DNA from: Allacma fusca
Taxonomy: Eukaryota; Arthropoda; Collembola; Symphypleona; Sminthuridae
Reading direction: 5' to 3'
Assembly (NCBI GenBank): GCA_947179485.1
Contig: OX359249.1
Location: forward strand, 42,828,250-42,892,249
DNA: 64,000 nucleotides
Every line of letters begins with the position of its first letter. The first letter of the stretch is position 1. Below, piece by piece: positions 14,911 to 28,110 of this stretch. The translations under genes were made by a program, and so were the position numbers. The notes beneath the pieces are model-generated. The model did no database searches. It saw only the letters and a program-made list of their open reading frames with translations, and was not told the origin of the DNA.

Positions 14911-14980
14911 AATATGGGAAAATATGGATTTTATTTTCTAGAACTTGACAAACATGGGAAAATACAGGATTTTATTTCTA
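14911..14980 (+). repeat. Imperfect 30-bp direct duplication
   Basis: A 30-bp AT-rich segment at 14911-14940 recurs at 14951-14980 with a few substitutions and a one-base shift, separated by gaacttgaca. Shared cores are atgggaaaata and ggattttatt. Confidence 0.8.
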
Positions 14981-15224
14981 TGTCTACAAACGTACATTTG
15001 GCATTGCAAGTTTTTATTTGACTGGTGACAAATTTTACTCAATTCTAATTCAAAATTAAATAGATAGTATTTAGTTGGCCTCAAAATCACAACTCATTAA
15101 ATAATATTAAGTTTGTTGGAAGAAAAAAGTAATTATTATTTAATTCAGAATGTTAAAATTTGTATTTACATTTATTTTAGTAAATCAAAAGCATAGTACC
15201 GAAATTATCTTGAGTGAGGGACAG

Positions 15225-15236
15225 AGGGGGGGGGGA
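15225..15236 (+). repeat. Poly-G run
   Basis: A run of about nine to ten G after gacaga, unusual in this AT-rich DNA. Comparable C runs lie near 19411-19420 and 32303-32313. Confidence 0.7.
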
Positions 15237-18125
15237 ACATTGTATTATTTTACTCCCACAACACAATCAGTATCATCTAATTATAAACAAGCAATGACAC
15301 GTTCCGATAGCGATTAGACCTTGAAGAGATTAAACCTCGGGAAGATTACAACCTTGATAATTGTTGAAGAAACCCTGGTCATGTTTTAGTAATAAATGCA
15401 TTATCCCCTGGCGCTATTCAAGTGGAATTACTGAATTATAGAGGAACACTGTACAATTTCCACAACTGCTCCTACATATGTAGCTGTTCTGAGAAAACAG
15501 TGATGATGAGGAACGAGATTTTGGAGAAATCCCTAATCTGAAATTCCTTGAATATCCCGCATTTCAACTTTGTAGTTAATTAGCGTTTGGAAATAGCAAC
15601 CCATTTGTTCCGAATCCCCTTTATAATTATGTATCTAAAAAGCTTGGCAGACTGAAAACACACGGATGTTCACATGGCAAAGCAGGGAAAGGTTCCCAGC
15701 TCTGTGTGTAGACAAAATTATCGATGATAACAATGCCACGGAGGTAGTATTTTTTTTTACGATGTTTATACATTAATGTGCAGATAGGAGTATATACGTC
15801 TGTACAAAAAAATATCCCTATCTCTAGCCTAGTTCCAGGCTTACCCTACTCGCGAAATGATTTTCAAAAAATCTGAGGTAGTAATTTGAGTCTGAGATTT
15901 CCAGCGTTATGTGACTGCCGCCAAGTCAGAGTTTTTCTTTTAAAATTTAATTTGTTTGGCTTAGGGAAAAAACTACGTACACGAAAGTACATTTACGACG
16001 GATATATAGGGACTACTTTGAATTTGTATGGTAAATGTTTAGCCGCATCTGCCAAGTATAAAACGTACTCAGAAGAAACATTGAAATTAATTTACTTGTA
16101 AAATACCCATATGAAACCTATCCAATAGAACAATGCTGCAAATTGGAGGACATATGTGCATATGAGCGTTGGTGTGTCTCGGGTTGAAAAGGTACTGGTT
16201 GCCAATGGTGCATTTTTTGGCAAAGATCATCTCTTTACCTTTTCATTGTTTCATCACGGAGGAGGAGAGGAATATGGATAGCAAAATCCTGGCATTTACG
16301 GTGCTCGATAACCAGGAAAAATCCACACCCCCATTATTTTAAACCATGGCACAGCGCAACATCTGTACTTCAAGGTTGCCTCACATTCGAGCTAACATCT
16401 AACGGTTTTTAACATTTTTGTCATCATGTCCCTCAATGCGTGCTTATAGAAGCAGACTCAAATTGTGGAGCGGGGAGCACACAGAAAGATAGCAAAATGA
16501 ATCACAGATATGAATTTTTGTTATTCTCATATTCTGTGGGTTTGATTTGGTTCCAATGAAAAATTCATGCTATTATCTAATTCAAGTGGGATTATTTAAA
16601 TCTGGGGAAGAGTGTGTAGTACATACAAGTATAAACAAGGTTATAAAATGCTCCTGCAGTCTCTGTACGAAAAATTGGTTCAAATCCTGAATAACACATT
16701 TTCTTGCAGGAGCAACAGGTAATGCATGGGAAGGTATCTAAAGCCCCACAGAGTCCCATCCTCACATATTTGTGACAATCGAAAAGTGATTAGCAAACGG
16801 AAGCTAATGGTAAGTGATACTAGTTGAGGAAATTTGTCCTTCAGGACATAAAACTTGCTCAAACCTCTCATGCGTATGCTTTGCTGAAATTTTGAATGTC
16901 AACGACGAAAAGTTTCCCTTGTGCTTGTGAAACTTTTTGAAACTCCGATTCAAGTCAAATAAATCCCCCAGGATTCTCATATTGAATAACCTCTGAATAT
17001 TTTAGGTAAGAACTTTTTTTTTTGTAAAGAGTTATATTCATTTAAATTTTCCAAGTTTTAAATTGAACTCTAGCTTCTTTTCCAAATCCTGTTTCCGGCC
17101 CCAAGATACATACAGACTGAAATACATGCACGTGTTATAACACCAATCATTCCAGACTGCTCAACCGATATTTAAGTGCACAAATGTTGTCTTCATTACT
17201 ATATAATATGGCAAGATGCCATAATAATACACTCAGCTCTCAAGTCAAACTAGAGGACGCTTGAAGCCAAGTGAAGATCCTTATTGGATATATACAGGGT
17301 ATTTGAAGTCAATGTTTTGACCTATATATGTACATATGTAAGCATCCCAAATATGAACTAGTTCATGTCAGTTGGAGTAAAAACGGCTGATCGTATCAGG
17401 GTATTGGTATTTCAAAGTCGAAGTTATAGGAGTGACAATTGACAATCGCATTGTAATTTTTCGAATTAAGCAACACCTTACAAACTCAGGGAACATTTTA
17501 CCTTCCTTTAACATTGAAATGGATGCAAATTCGAAATAGAGATCAGTTAACAACGGGTGACTGAATTCAGTGCTCTTTCCTGTGATGCTTGCCTTTATCT
17601 GTAGTAGTGGAGTCCCTGACTATACATATGTAATTACATGTATCGAACGGAGCAGCAGCTCCAACTAATTTTAATTAAGGACGAACTTGCACTTTCAGAT
17701 CATTGCTCTAACATGGTCGGATTCCATGGAAGCGTATCTTTATAAAACTGTGAGTGCATGAAAGGCTATTTTCCAGATTCTATAGATTCATCCTACCTTT
17801 CGTTGTTTTGGTAATTTAGATACACAACGAGTATTCAAGTCACAATAAGTGAGAATCTTGATTGTCTCATATTTTTAATTTCCTTCACCGCTTTCTAGTC
17901 TGCTAGGAATTTTGAATGGAGGTAATAAGAGGGAAATGGTAGTCCTACCAGGAGAGGTTAAATTGTGAGCTGTCACTTTTGACTCGAATGAAACTGATTT
18001 AGGCCAGCATTAAAACAACTTATAGGAAAAAGCGCGGGGTGCCTCTAATAAGAAACTGACCGACATTGTGGTTTGATTTACAACTCTATTTCCCTACCAG
18101 CTGACTGCAGTAGCTCCTAAAATGT

Positions 18126-18142
18126 GATCTCATGATGAGATC
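18126..18142. repeat. 8-bp inverted repeat with 1-bp spacer
   Basis: gatctcat-g-atgagatc is a perfect inverted repeat. The overlapping 13-mer gatgagatcgccc also occurs near 7438. Confidence 0.6.
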
Positions 18143-20027
18143 GCCCATACTATCTACATGCTACTTACTTTACAAATAGTGTAGCATATAGGAGCGGGGA
18201 GCAGCAGCAGAAGTTGCTCTTGTAGGGTCTTTGGAGAATCAATCACGTCACATGTAGTTGTGCTTTACTGCTTTGCCCTTTACAATTATTATGGAAAACT
18301 TTCAAGTCACTCTGCCTTCTCAAGTCTCTATGGCTGTAGGCAGTAGAGTTGGAAAAAAAAGCTGTAACATGTAATTATATCATGTACGAGCAATTTTGAC
18401 TTTGATGGAAATACACACACACGCATTGTCGTGTGTATAAACCTGGAAATCGGCCTCAAATAAAATAATTTGAGAGGCTTTGCCCTGGTTGGGATGAGGC
18501 TGCTGCGGTAGGTGTGCTTGTTGGTACTTTCCCCTCATTACATGAGTCAATGTGGAGTCATCAATGATGGGGATACGTGTGGAGGGGCGGAGCGAGAGCG
18601 TTATCAAAAGTCAATAAAAAATGTATTAGTACGTGAGGGTGAGGAAATCGAGTGAATTACAAGGAGTTACTTGACCTCCTCGAAGAGCAGACCTTCAATG
18701 AGGTTTGTCAAAGGTCACTCCCATATTAATCAACAAGTGATCTTTAAAGAGCCGCGAAAGAATGGTATGAACAATTTGTAGCGTCTTTACGCACCAATCA
18801 ATGACAACTCGATGTCCACGCCAGTATGTGGCTCTCTGTGTCAGAACCTGCATTGGTAATGGCCGGGGAGTATAATGACGCCCTCGCGACAAGGACACTC
18901 AACAGATTTAACAATTTGATTGTGATTATCAAGCCTATTGTGCCGTGAAGGAATTCATAACACAAAGGAAGGTGAAGTTAATCCTTAGTAAAATCTTCAA
19001 TAGTTGTCTGGTCAGAATATGCATGTGGACTTCCCCCCTCCTACCATTTAACCGCTCCCGCAATGAGTCTATATAGTTATTAGAAACTCGTTAACCTCCT
19101 TTAAATAAGTATATGAGGAGGCATTCTCCGGCTGGATACATTATCAAATATCATTCTCGCCTTGCTCAAATTTTCAAATAGTTGGAGGCTCTGGGCCCCT
19201 GTATATTTTTTTTTTACAAAAAAAAATATTTTAATTACTATCCTGTACAAATAAACAGCAACATGAGTTTCTATTACTTTAATGGGTAGATCCATAGCCC
19301 TGCCAGCATCTAACAATAAGTACGTTAGTCACTCATATTTGTTTACCTTTTCAAGACCACGCTCGCCAACTGCACACATATGTGGAGAGATATCTACTAC
19401 TTAATGCATGTACCCCCCCCTCCCCAAAGGAGCATCCCATAGTTGAGTATAGAGTACTGAGCATATGTACTTACTGAATTATGTATATCTATGCTGGGGA
19501 TGAGGGGGTGAGAATGCATGAGAATGTTGCACTCAAAGGAGCACATAACAGTATGATAATCACGCATTACGTGAAGCCTTGCTTCATGTGCCATTTCAAA
19601 TTCATATCAAATTTCAATGTCTTTCATTACTATTACTGTATATACAAGTGAGCGAATGAGTTAATCCAACGTATCCTTATTTGTACGCACGCATATATAG
19701 TAACTGCATACATATGTCTGGTCGAAGGTGGGAACTGCTGAGAGATCTTGTTCTCCCTGTTTTTCGTCAGAACCACCAGAGTGGGTTTCTTACAATTAGA
19801 AATGTGTGAAATGCATCCAACATGCATTTTCTCATATGGATAGATATGACTGTGACAAGAAACAACGAAAGGGTAAATATTTTCAGGAGCATCACTACAG
19901 TATCTGTCAGATTTTGTCTGAAAGCCTGCAAGAGATGAGACCATTCAGCTCCTGGTCATTCTTCGTATAGTACTACGTACTTGAGTAAACCATGGTATCT
20001 ACATGTTCACAGTGTCGTGCATTGTAT

Positions 20028-20046
20028 GCATGTATGTATGTATGTA
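20028..20046 (+). repeat. (TGTA)n tetranucleotide repeat
   Basis: About four units of TGTA. Similar short arrays lie at 35049-35064 and 26955-26985. Confidence 0.85.
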
Positions 20047-22052
20047 GGTTTAGGCAGTCTCCATTTCAGTAGCCAGCCAACACATAATTCTTGGAAACTT
20101 ACTAGAATTAGTTTTATTTTATCACTACTGCTGAGCAACTAGTTGGAAACAGTAGGCGGGAAGAAGGAGACAGTGGGACTGTGGGACCATGTGTGTTGTG
20201 GAATGCTACTAGAGGCATTTCTTCTATTTTGTAGATTTGTGAGAATTTTGTATGTTGGAGCATTCGGGAAGAAGTATTGAAGGAAAGAAACATTCATTGT
20301 CCACGTCTGGCGTACACATAAAATGAGACAGCAACTGTTGTTGATGTAACTCTCACTGCGGTACACATCAGCAACAAATGCAATTTCACGGCTCAATGTT
20401 TACCACGTTATCTGAATCATTCTGCTCAGAAAAGTTAGTCAAGTAACATTGAGAAGCGTTTGTGAGTTGCTTCACTTGGACCAACTACACTGCCAATCGC
20501 CTTGTCTTATCCTATACCCTGATATAATTTTGCTTCTTACCTTATTTCAAAAACAATTCTTGTAAAAATGTGACTCTGAGGTGTTATAAACAGGCTGCGT
20601 GTGGTGAGTCCTCAAGATCCTTCTACCTTGTTCGATGTTCGATCAAAGCCACTCAATATGCTTCTACATTGGTCTTTAATGTGGAGCCAATGGGTCAAAA
20701 GTGTAGTATGATATTTGCAATCTCATGGCGTATGTATATGGAAAGTTTAAAAAATTAAGTGCAAAACTTACCTTCGCCTTTACGTAGGAAAAAGAACTTG
20801 TTCTTGCTGATTTTGACCGTAATGTAATTATTACAGTAGGCGACTGGGAACAGTTTATGTACTGAAGCCACCTGGAAGTAAATAAAGCACAAAAAAAATA
20901 TTAATTTTGGTGAATGCTAATTTTAAAATATAATAAATCATTTGGAATTTGACGCCTTATTGTAAGTTTCCATTTGAGAGTGTTTGAGGGTCAAGTCAAG
21001 TTGTGTTCCTAATTTAATATGTACCCCAATGAGAGCACGGGCATCATGGCTAATTGACACGGTTTTACTTATATTTTCATTGGGAAATATAACCCATGAG
21101 ATTTGGAGGCAATAATTTCTAATTATCAATAATTTAATGAATTGAATTCCTTGAGCCTGGGTGGATTCAGCAATGCCAGTAGGGCAGAGTTCAGTTTTTA
21201 GCAAGTGAATTTTTTTTAGCGAGCATTCAAGAATTTTGGTTTGCGCCAGAAAGTAGATAAAATAAAGTTGACCCAGCTTTTGTATTAGGCATTGACTAAA
21301 TCAGGATCAGACAGAATCAGAGAGCAGAGCTCATCAAAGTAGGCCAATAATAAAAATCGTGTCTGTCATCCAACTGTTGTGTACATTGATATAACGCAAG
21401 AAAATGTTTCTTTCACGATCATATAGAGCCGTGTCATGGCATTCTAAAAACATGTATCGTGGAGTGTACACAGCACGCAATGCACAGTTCCAGACGTGTT
21501 GGATATGCCTCCAACTCCATCTGATTCCGACTCGATCCAACTATCATATCTACCTAAGACGAAAACGTTATCTCAAGGATTGCTAACCTGCGTTGAGCAA
21601 AAAAAAAATATACGTTTCATTCCTTTATATTATATTCGTGCCTTGACCTACAGCAAATACAAGTTTATGATTCAGGTAATGCGCCAGTTTACAGAGTCAA
21701 GGAAATATTATGATAATTTTTGCAAATATGATAATTTTAAGGGCTCAAACTTTAGTAGCGAAAAAGACAAAATGCATATTAGTTGAGATCTGAAGCGGAC
21801 CATAAAAAATTTCAAATTGACTCTTTGCATTTTCAAAAACGGGTTGGGGAGTCAATGAAGATGAATTTATTTGCAAACTCCTTGGATATCTCTTTTTATT
21901 AAAACTTTCTCCGCACTGCTCCTACACTCCTACTACAAAATTTTTTAAAATACATACTTGGTTAATTTGTAGTTATTTACCTTTGTGAGGCTCAATCATG
22001 ACCAAAAATGAATGCAAGATTGAAAGCATGCTGAGACTCAATTTGAGGGTGA

Positions 22053-22069
22053 GTAAGAGAGAGAGAGAG
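22053..22069 (+). repeat. Short (GA)n run
   Basis: About 15 bases of alternating G and A. Confidence 0.8.
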
Positions 22070-25000
22070 ACGAGCCTGACGCACTCTTGTACTGATCACA
22101 TCAGTCAGCATCGTGTACAACTAGAACTGTAGTCGCAACAGCAATGTCCCTGTCCTTATTTCGTACCCATAACCTTCAAAATCCTTGCAGACACAAAGAT
22201 TTTTCTCTTCACTTATTCCTGTGAACTGCAACTATGTAACTTGTAAAGTTAAGGCAGCTGGTATTAAACACTGCACCTAACTTATCATCACAGACAATAA
22301 GACCTACTGCAGCACGTACTATGCAACTACATAATCATATTTGCAGAAAATAAATAAATAAAGGCCAGGGAGCTACATACAAGATCTAGTCCACACGAAA
22401 CAGAGAGACAGACACATGCGACTGACGCCGTACAGGACCGAAAGGAAACCCGTATATTGGGAACGACGTAAAATTCCCTGAGAGAGTCCCAATGTTTTCA
22501 TTGTTACAGGGACGACATTTGTCCTGAAATTGTGTGGAGGAAATTATTGTGCAAATAAATAAAATCATAAAGGTCAAAACATGCAAAATACCAGACAAGA
22601 TGAAAGATTTAGGGACTTGTAGATATGAGTGTACGGGGACCCGTTGCCAAAAAGGAAGCTACTCTCACAGGTCTCCAGTCATTACATCATTGTCCCAAAT
22701 GAAAGGAGAGAGAGTGCCTTTGACAGGCTAAATGACTTAGTTTTAGTTATAATGACAATTACCCATAGATATAAACAACCTGTTTCCGTGGAAATTACTT
22801 TTATTGTATCAAACTAAATCAGCCCATGACATCAAAGTCGTTTCAGTTTACCAACACATGTCTTGTGGGCCTCAATCCTCAGCTCCTATTACTGTCTGGC
22901 TTCGGTGATATTTTTTGATAAAGGCTGACAACTGTTTGTGAAACCAGAGGTTTTTCTAGAAACCATGCAATACCCAGAAGATTACACTCATTTCTAATGT
23001 TGTTAAATTAGAACCAAGTGCCGTTTAGCTCAGGATTCAAGTTTTCCTCATATTCTTCCTTAAAAGCGGCTCACCTACAACTACAACTCAGCAATAGGAT
23101 AACCACCACTTTAAATATTTTCCTCTAAAGTATATTTTTTCTACTCTCATGCCCATTCTATTTCTAACAGTTACGTTTGTATTTTCATGGAACACCATCA
23201 GTAGATATTCTGGAATAATTATGGCTCTAGAATATTTTTCTCAATAATCTATAATTTTATTACGTTTAAAAATTATTAAAATACTTTTATCTCTCTGGTG
23301 AGAGGCTTCAATACAAATAATTACTATTGTGCAAAATAATAGGTCAAGCGTAAGACAAATATTTAATATCGCCCACAGATTTAGATGCTCAAGTTCTCGG
23401 AGGATCAATTATTAAAATTGAATAAAATTTCCCATGCTTGAAATTAAATTTGAAATAATCAAATTTATTTCCGAGAACCTACTAAACTGAGTGGTTAAAG
23501 GAAAGTAAATTATCTTCAGTGGTTTTACACAAAGTAAAAATAAAAGCCACATTTGAGTAAAATTGTCGCTGAGAAGAAGGCAGAAAGGACTGCTGAACTG
23601 GTGACTTGTCCTGTTTATTTTCCCTTTGATGTGTACAACTAAATTAGAGTGACAGGTCAGAAAATCAAAAGGGGGGATTTCATAGAGTACCCATAGAAAA
23701 CAGTATATCTCGAGCATTATTTAAAGGTCATCAACTGAGCTGATAAGGTTCCCTATGGTTGATTATTCTTACCTGCGCAACCAAAATCGTTCTACACTTT
23801 TACCCTACCAAATTCTAGGTTGAAGAATTATTGCTGGCTGAGGCTGATAGTAAAAGTGCATTCAGTCCCTATTACGTACAGTACAGATATAGCAATGGTT
23901 CGTAGAGACTCCAAAGAGTTTTTTTTTTCACACCGCGTTAAAATATGAGGCGGCAGACACTACATAGGACATTTTGCATAAATATAATGAAACCTTATAA
24001 TTTACTCTAGATTAGGTCAATAGCAGGAAAAGTGTGGCATTGACTTAAATTTTTTTTTACTCTGTACGAGCAATTGGGGTTAGCGACTGTGACGGTAGGA
24101 AGTAGTACGAATTAGTCATTCATTTGTGCGAATGAACGATAAAACTGACAGGAGTTGACATGATGGTTGAAAATGTTTTGATCGATTCTCACCAATCATC
24201 TTACCTTCGTACTCTGGAATGCAGTCTGTATCAGTACCATCTATCTATATGCTATCGAGGCTCGGGAACCCCTAAGTTTTTACAGGCATGTGGACTACAG
24301 GAGAATGGCTTTGTTTCCTATATATTCAGAACTTTGAAGTTTTTAGAATAAAAATGTCTTAGATTCGTGGTAGATATGATACAGAGCTTTATTGATGGAA
24401 TTCATCTTTAATTTCAAGTTCTAATGTTGGAATTAGGTGAGTTTAGAAGGAGTGCCTCAAAAACGGGCGTTAGAGCAAGTAGTAATTATTTATATATGAA
24501 AACGTTGATATTTTTTTTAATTATTTTTGAGCACCTACGCAAAGCCTTGTATTCAGTAAGTAACACAAGCGTTCAAAAATAATTATTTCAGCCAGTATCC
24601 ATTCAAACTTACGTAGGTAAATAGGTTTCATGACGTGTCCTAGTATTGAGCTTTAGAATTCCTTCTATAACGAATGTTCTGAAAACATTAGGGTACTTAA
24701 AAAACTGGGTTTATAAGTTGTCCTGGATGTCAATTCAGTCATCGATTACGGGGGAACCGTCGAGGACAATTGTTTATTGGTAGATATGCATATTCTAGGC
24801 AAGTGACTTGACTACTGTATAGTGTCCATGTAAACCTCTAGTTACATTTCAACCAGTCATATTTTTTAATGATATCTTCAAGTATCTAACAATTTTGAGT
24901 AATTCATTGAATAATATGTTATCACATTTTTCCATGAAGAGAATACTCACAGTTTCGATCCGTACTAGCAAAGATCGATAAATACTTGGGGAGCCCTATG

Positions 25001-28000
25001 AAGCATATTATTTATAACTTAAGCAAAGAACCAATTTCAAGCAATTCACCATGTGCCAGTAGGAAGACAATTATCAAGTGGGAAACCAATTTTGTGTCTA
25101 TGTAGATACACTCAAGGGTTCTTTTACAGTAATCAGTAGCTATTAATTTTTCCAGACGGCTTTTTTTCTACCCAAAACTCCATAAGAGCACCACCTAGTC
25201 CATTACTACAGTCATACATTTTGAAGTATAATATAACACTAGTATTACAGAAGGAGAGCCCTGCTCTTACACAAAGTTACCATTAAACTAAACTTTGTGC
25301 TCAGTTTAGAGGAAATCTAATTACCAGAAAATAATACTAATTGTTGTCTCCTAATAGGACATTCAAATTTGGGGTTTCCAGAATTGTTTTCATGAGGACT
25401 GGATCAAGGTAATAATTCCTGTATTTGTAATTACTTGCTCCTATGCTTAATTTTCCAATAATTATTGTCGACTGTGATAATGTGTGTCTATGGGAGAATG
25501 CCACTTTGAATGAAAGTATAATGAATTAATTTAATATTTCTCAATCGTAGCATGTATGACAATTCCTGACGTTAAGAATTCCAACGTGGACATGCCGGCC
25601 TGGGGCCTAGCATTGAGCTAATCTAAAAATTCAGAGATACCCATTCCTTTTGTACAGCACACTTGTGACTGTGGCGTGCTGCTGGGCATTTACGCTGGGC
25701 CCGAATGGAGAGATGAATCACACCTGCCTTAATTGAGTGGAGGTTTGGGCCAGTGGAAGAGGTATGTCTGAGGAATATGGTTTTTGTGCAGCCTGAGTGG
25801 TCATATATCTACATATGAACTGATCCTTATAAGGGGGGAAAAAAAGTATTTCGTTGAGATCTCGAACATCACACGTCCGTGCATACCACCGTGAAAGGCA
25901 ATAGACTATCTCAGCAGTAGCAGATAGACTGCGTGCCGTGAACACGAAAAGGACATGGCGGGGTTATATTTGGTTTGTATGGTCTCTCGTTCATTCTCCT
26001 AGGGTTCAGTGTACTGGAAGCATAACAAAGCTTCACGCACAAAAATTCTGCCAGAGCGTAGCCATTGCCCTTATGCTAGGACATGATTGCCTATTTGTAC
26101 CACATTGTAGCATTCAGTCGAGACAATTCTGCGAACTTGAACTCAAACGCAATTGACTTGCTTTACTGATCGTGAGTTCACTCTCCAACTTGGAATCACA
26201 GATCACATGGATCATTCATTGTGAAGTAATATTTCATGCTTTCGTACAATCACATATCATTTGATTACTTTTCTATTAGTGTAATAAATTGTAATTATTA
26301 CCACATAGATCCTGGCTGTTCTAGCAATAATTTCCCCCCCTAATCTCAATAGTATCCATATCAGATCCATTTATAGCTCTATCTTTGTTGATTAAATTGA
26401 TTCTCTCTCCAAGTATTTTCTCCTATCTAATGTTTTGAGTAATTCATAAAATGTGTCTTTGACTTTTCCCTAGCTACGAGTTAGCAGTCAATTATTTAAT
26501 GCTAATTATTTTTAGCGCTCATGCAACATTGCATGACGAAGACGGCTTGTGTTTACACTCCTGTTTATTTTCACATTTCGAATAGTTTGTCGAAAATATC
26601 AGTTTCTTAATTTTTGGAAGTTTATTTTAAAAAAACATAAAAATGGCATGAAAACATTTGACATCTGCGGGAACTATCTCCTCTAATTCTGCGGATGAGG
26701 CCTGAAGGAAGGGAAATTGTCTAAGGGAAGAGGAAAAAATTGATTTCAATGCGTGTAGATGCATATGACATGAGGTTTTAATGCACTTGATTTTATACTA
26801 GTAAATCAATAGAAGGATGGGTACGAGGTTGAGCGTACATGCATTTCTTGACCAGGATCGATGGTTAAATGAGACCAAGGAGCGACGTGTGTTTTAGAAA
26901 TTTTATGAAGCTGTCACTTCATCAGGGACAAGACATTTGGGAGCATATATGCTTACATGCATACATACATATATCTATACATCCCATTCGAAGCCACTCA
27001 GACGAGACACACCACGTTATACAAGCCTACAGACAAGGAACATTTAAAGGTTTTGCGGTTTTCAGGATATCATGCACAAATTCGACATGGTTTCAACCAT
27101 TGAGTCAGTACTAGGCAAGTGAAGGTGTGTAGTAGGGAAACCAAAATTCCGTTGTCTTATTAATGATGCGACTCATATGTATCTATCTATCTGACTGCTC
27201 CAAGGTTCTATGAATAGGTGTAGTAATAATGGGCGGGTGTGCTAATATTGAAGTTTGTTTGAGAGAAAGGTACACATGAAAAAAAAAATGGACCCTCCTG
27301 GCACACAGCTCAGCTCACACAATTATTGGACAAGAATAAATGTGTAGGGATTTGCAAAACAAATGATCTTTTCACGTGTGGTACAGAAATGATAAAGTGC
27401 TTCCGCATCATTTTAAAATCTGGCGTCATTTCTCCACCATTCATCTTTCCTCAGTTGCCTTTTCCAGTGTTTTTGCAATTTGAAATTCTAGAAGTATCTC
27501 TATTACAGATGAAGATCTAGAATGTGAACTATTTTCCCTTGATACTGGATTTTGAATGGTTTTATGTTGTTAACACGAGAAATCCCTCAGACCTAAACTA
27601 CGTATACATATGTGTATGTTCGTGCTCAGAGAATTTTTGGTAATATCGTTTACTTTCAAAAAGGAACGCTTGAATAATACTTTACATTTATTTTATTTAT
27701 GTTGCCATTTATATTTTCTGGTCTGTATACCCCGTGTTCACAATTTTTATATTTTTTACCATATGACCACCGGTGTATGCATTAGTTACATTTGCCCCCT
27801 GCTTCCTCAACTGGCGCTCACTAATCAACGTCATGTGAGAGTAGATGCAGAAATAGATACTGTCAGCTAATGTCGTGATTTCTGAAAGGTCTGTTACTTC
27901 GCAAAACAATTTGACATTTAAAACATTAGTAATGTGCGGAGTGTGTAGGAATAATGGTGCAAATATCCTCCATGTAATTATGACTTACTTCACACTGACC

Positions 28001-28066
28001 TACAATGAATTGCACGTGAACTCCATGCAGTCCATGAGGACTGATATCTAATTACGAACACAGAGG

Positions 28067-28110
28067 TACATACACATATATGTACATACATAGATACATA
28101 TGTAAGTACC
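28067..28110. repeat. Cluster of ACATAC/ATATGTAC units
   Basis: Tightly packed tacatacacatatatgtac, atacatag and tacatatgtaagtac motifs, the densest cluster of this dispersed motif family in the window. Many units are self-complementary. Confidence 0.8.

Larger units (their letters stand above)
12001..24000. other. Non-coding DNA, no gene found
   Basis: AT-rich sequence with scattered ACATATGT motifs (about 14.8, 15.5, 16.1, 17.3, 17.6, 19.4 and 19.7 kb), poly-T runs and a short GA run. A GC-richer patch at 18480-18600 is the only compositional step I noticed. No open frame resembles a known family. Confidence 0.6.

Noticed and set aside
22534-22731. Small Cys-containing frame resembling a secreted peptide
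   Set aside because: No signal peptide, and the cysteine spacing matches no family I know. Likely chance.
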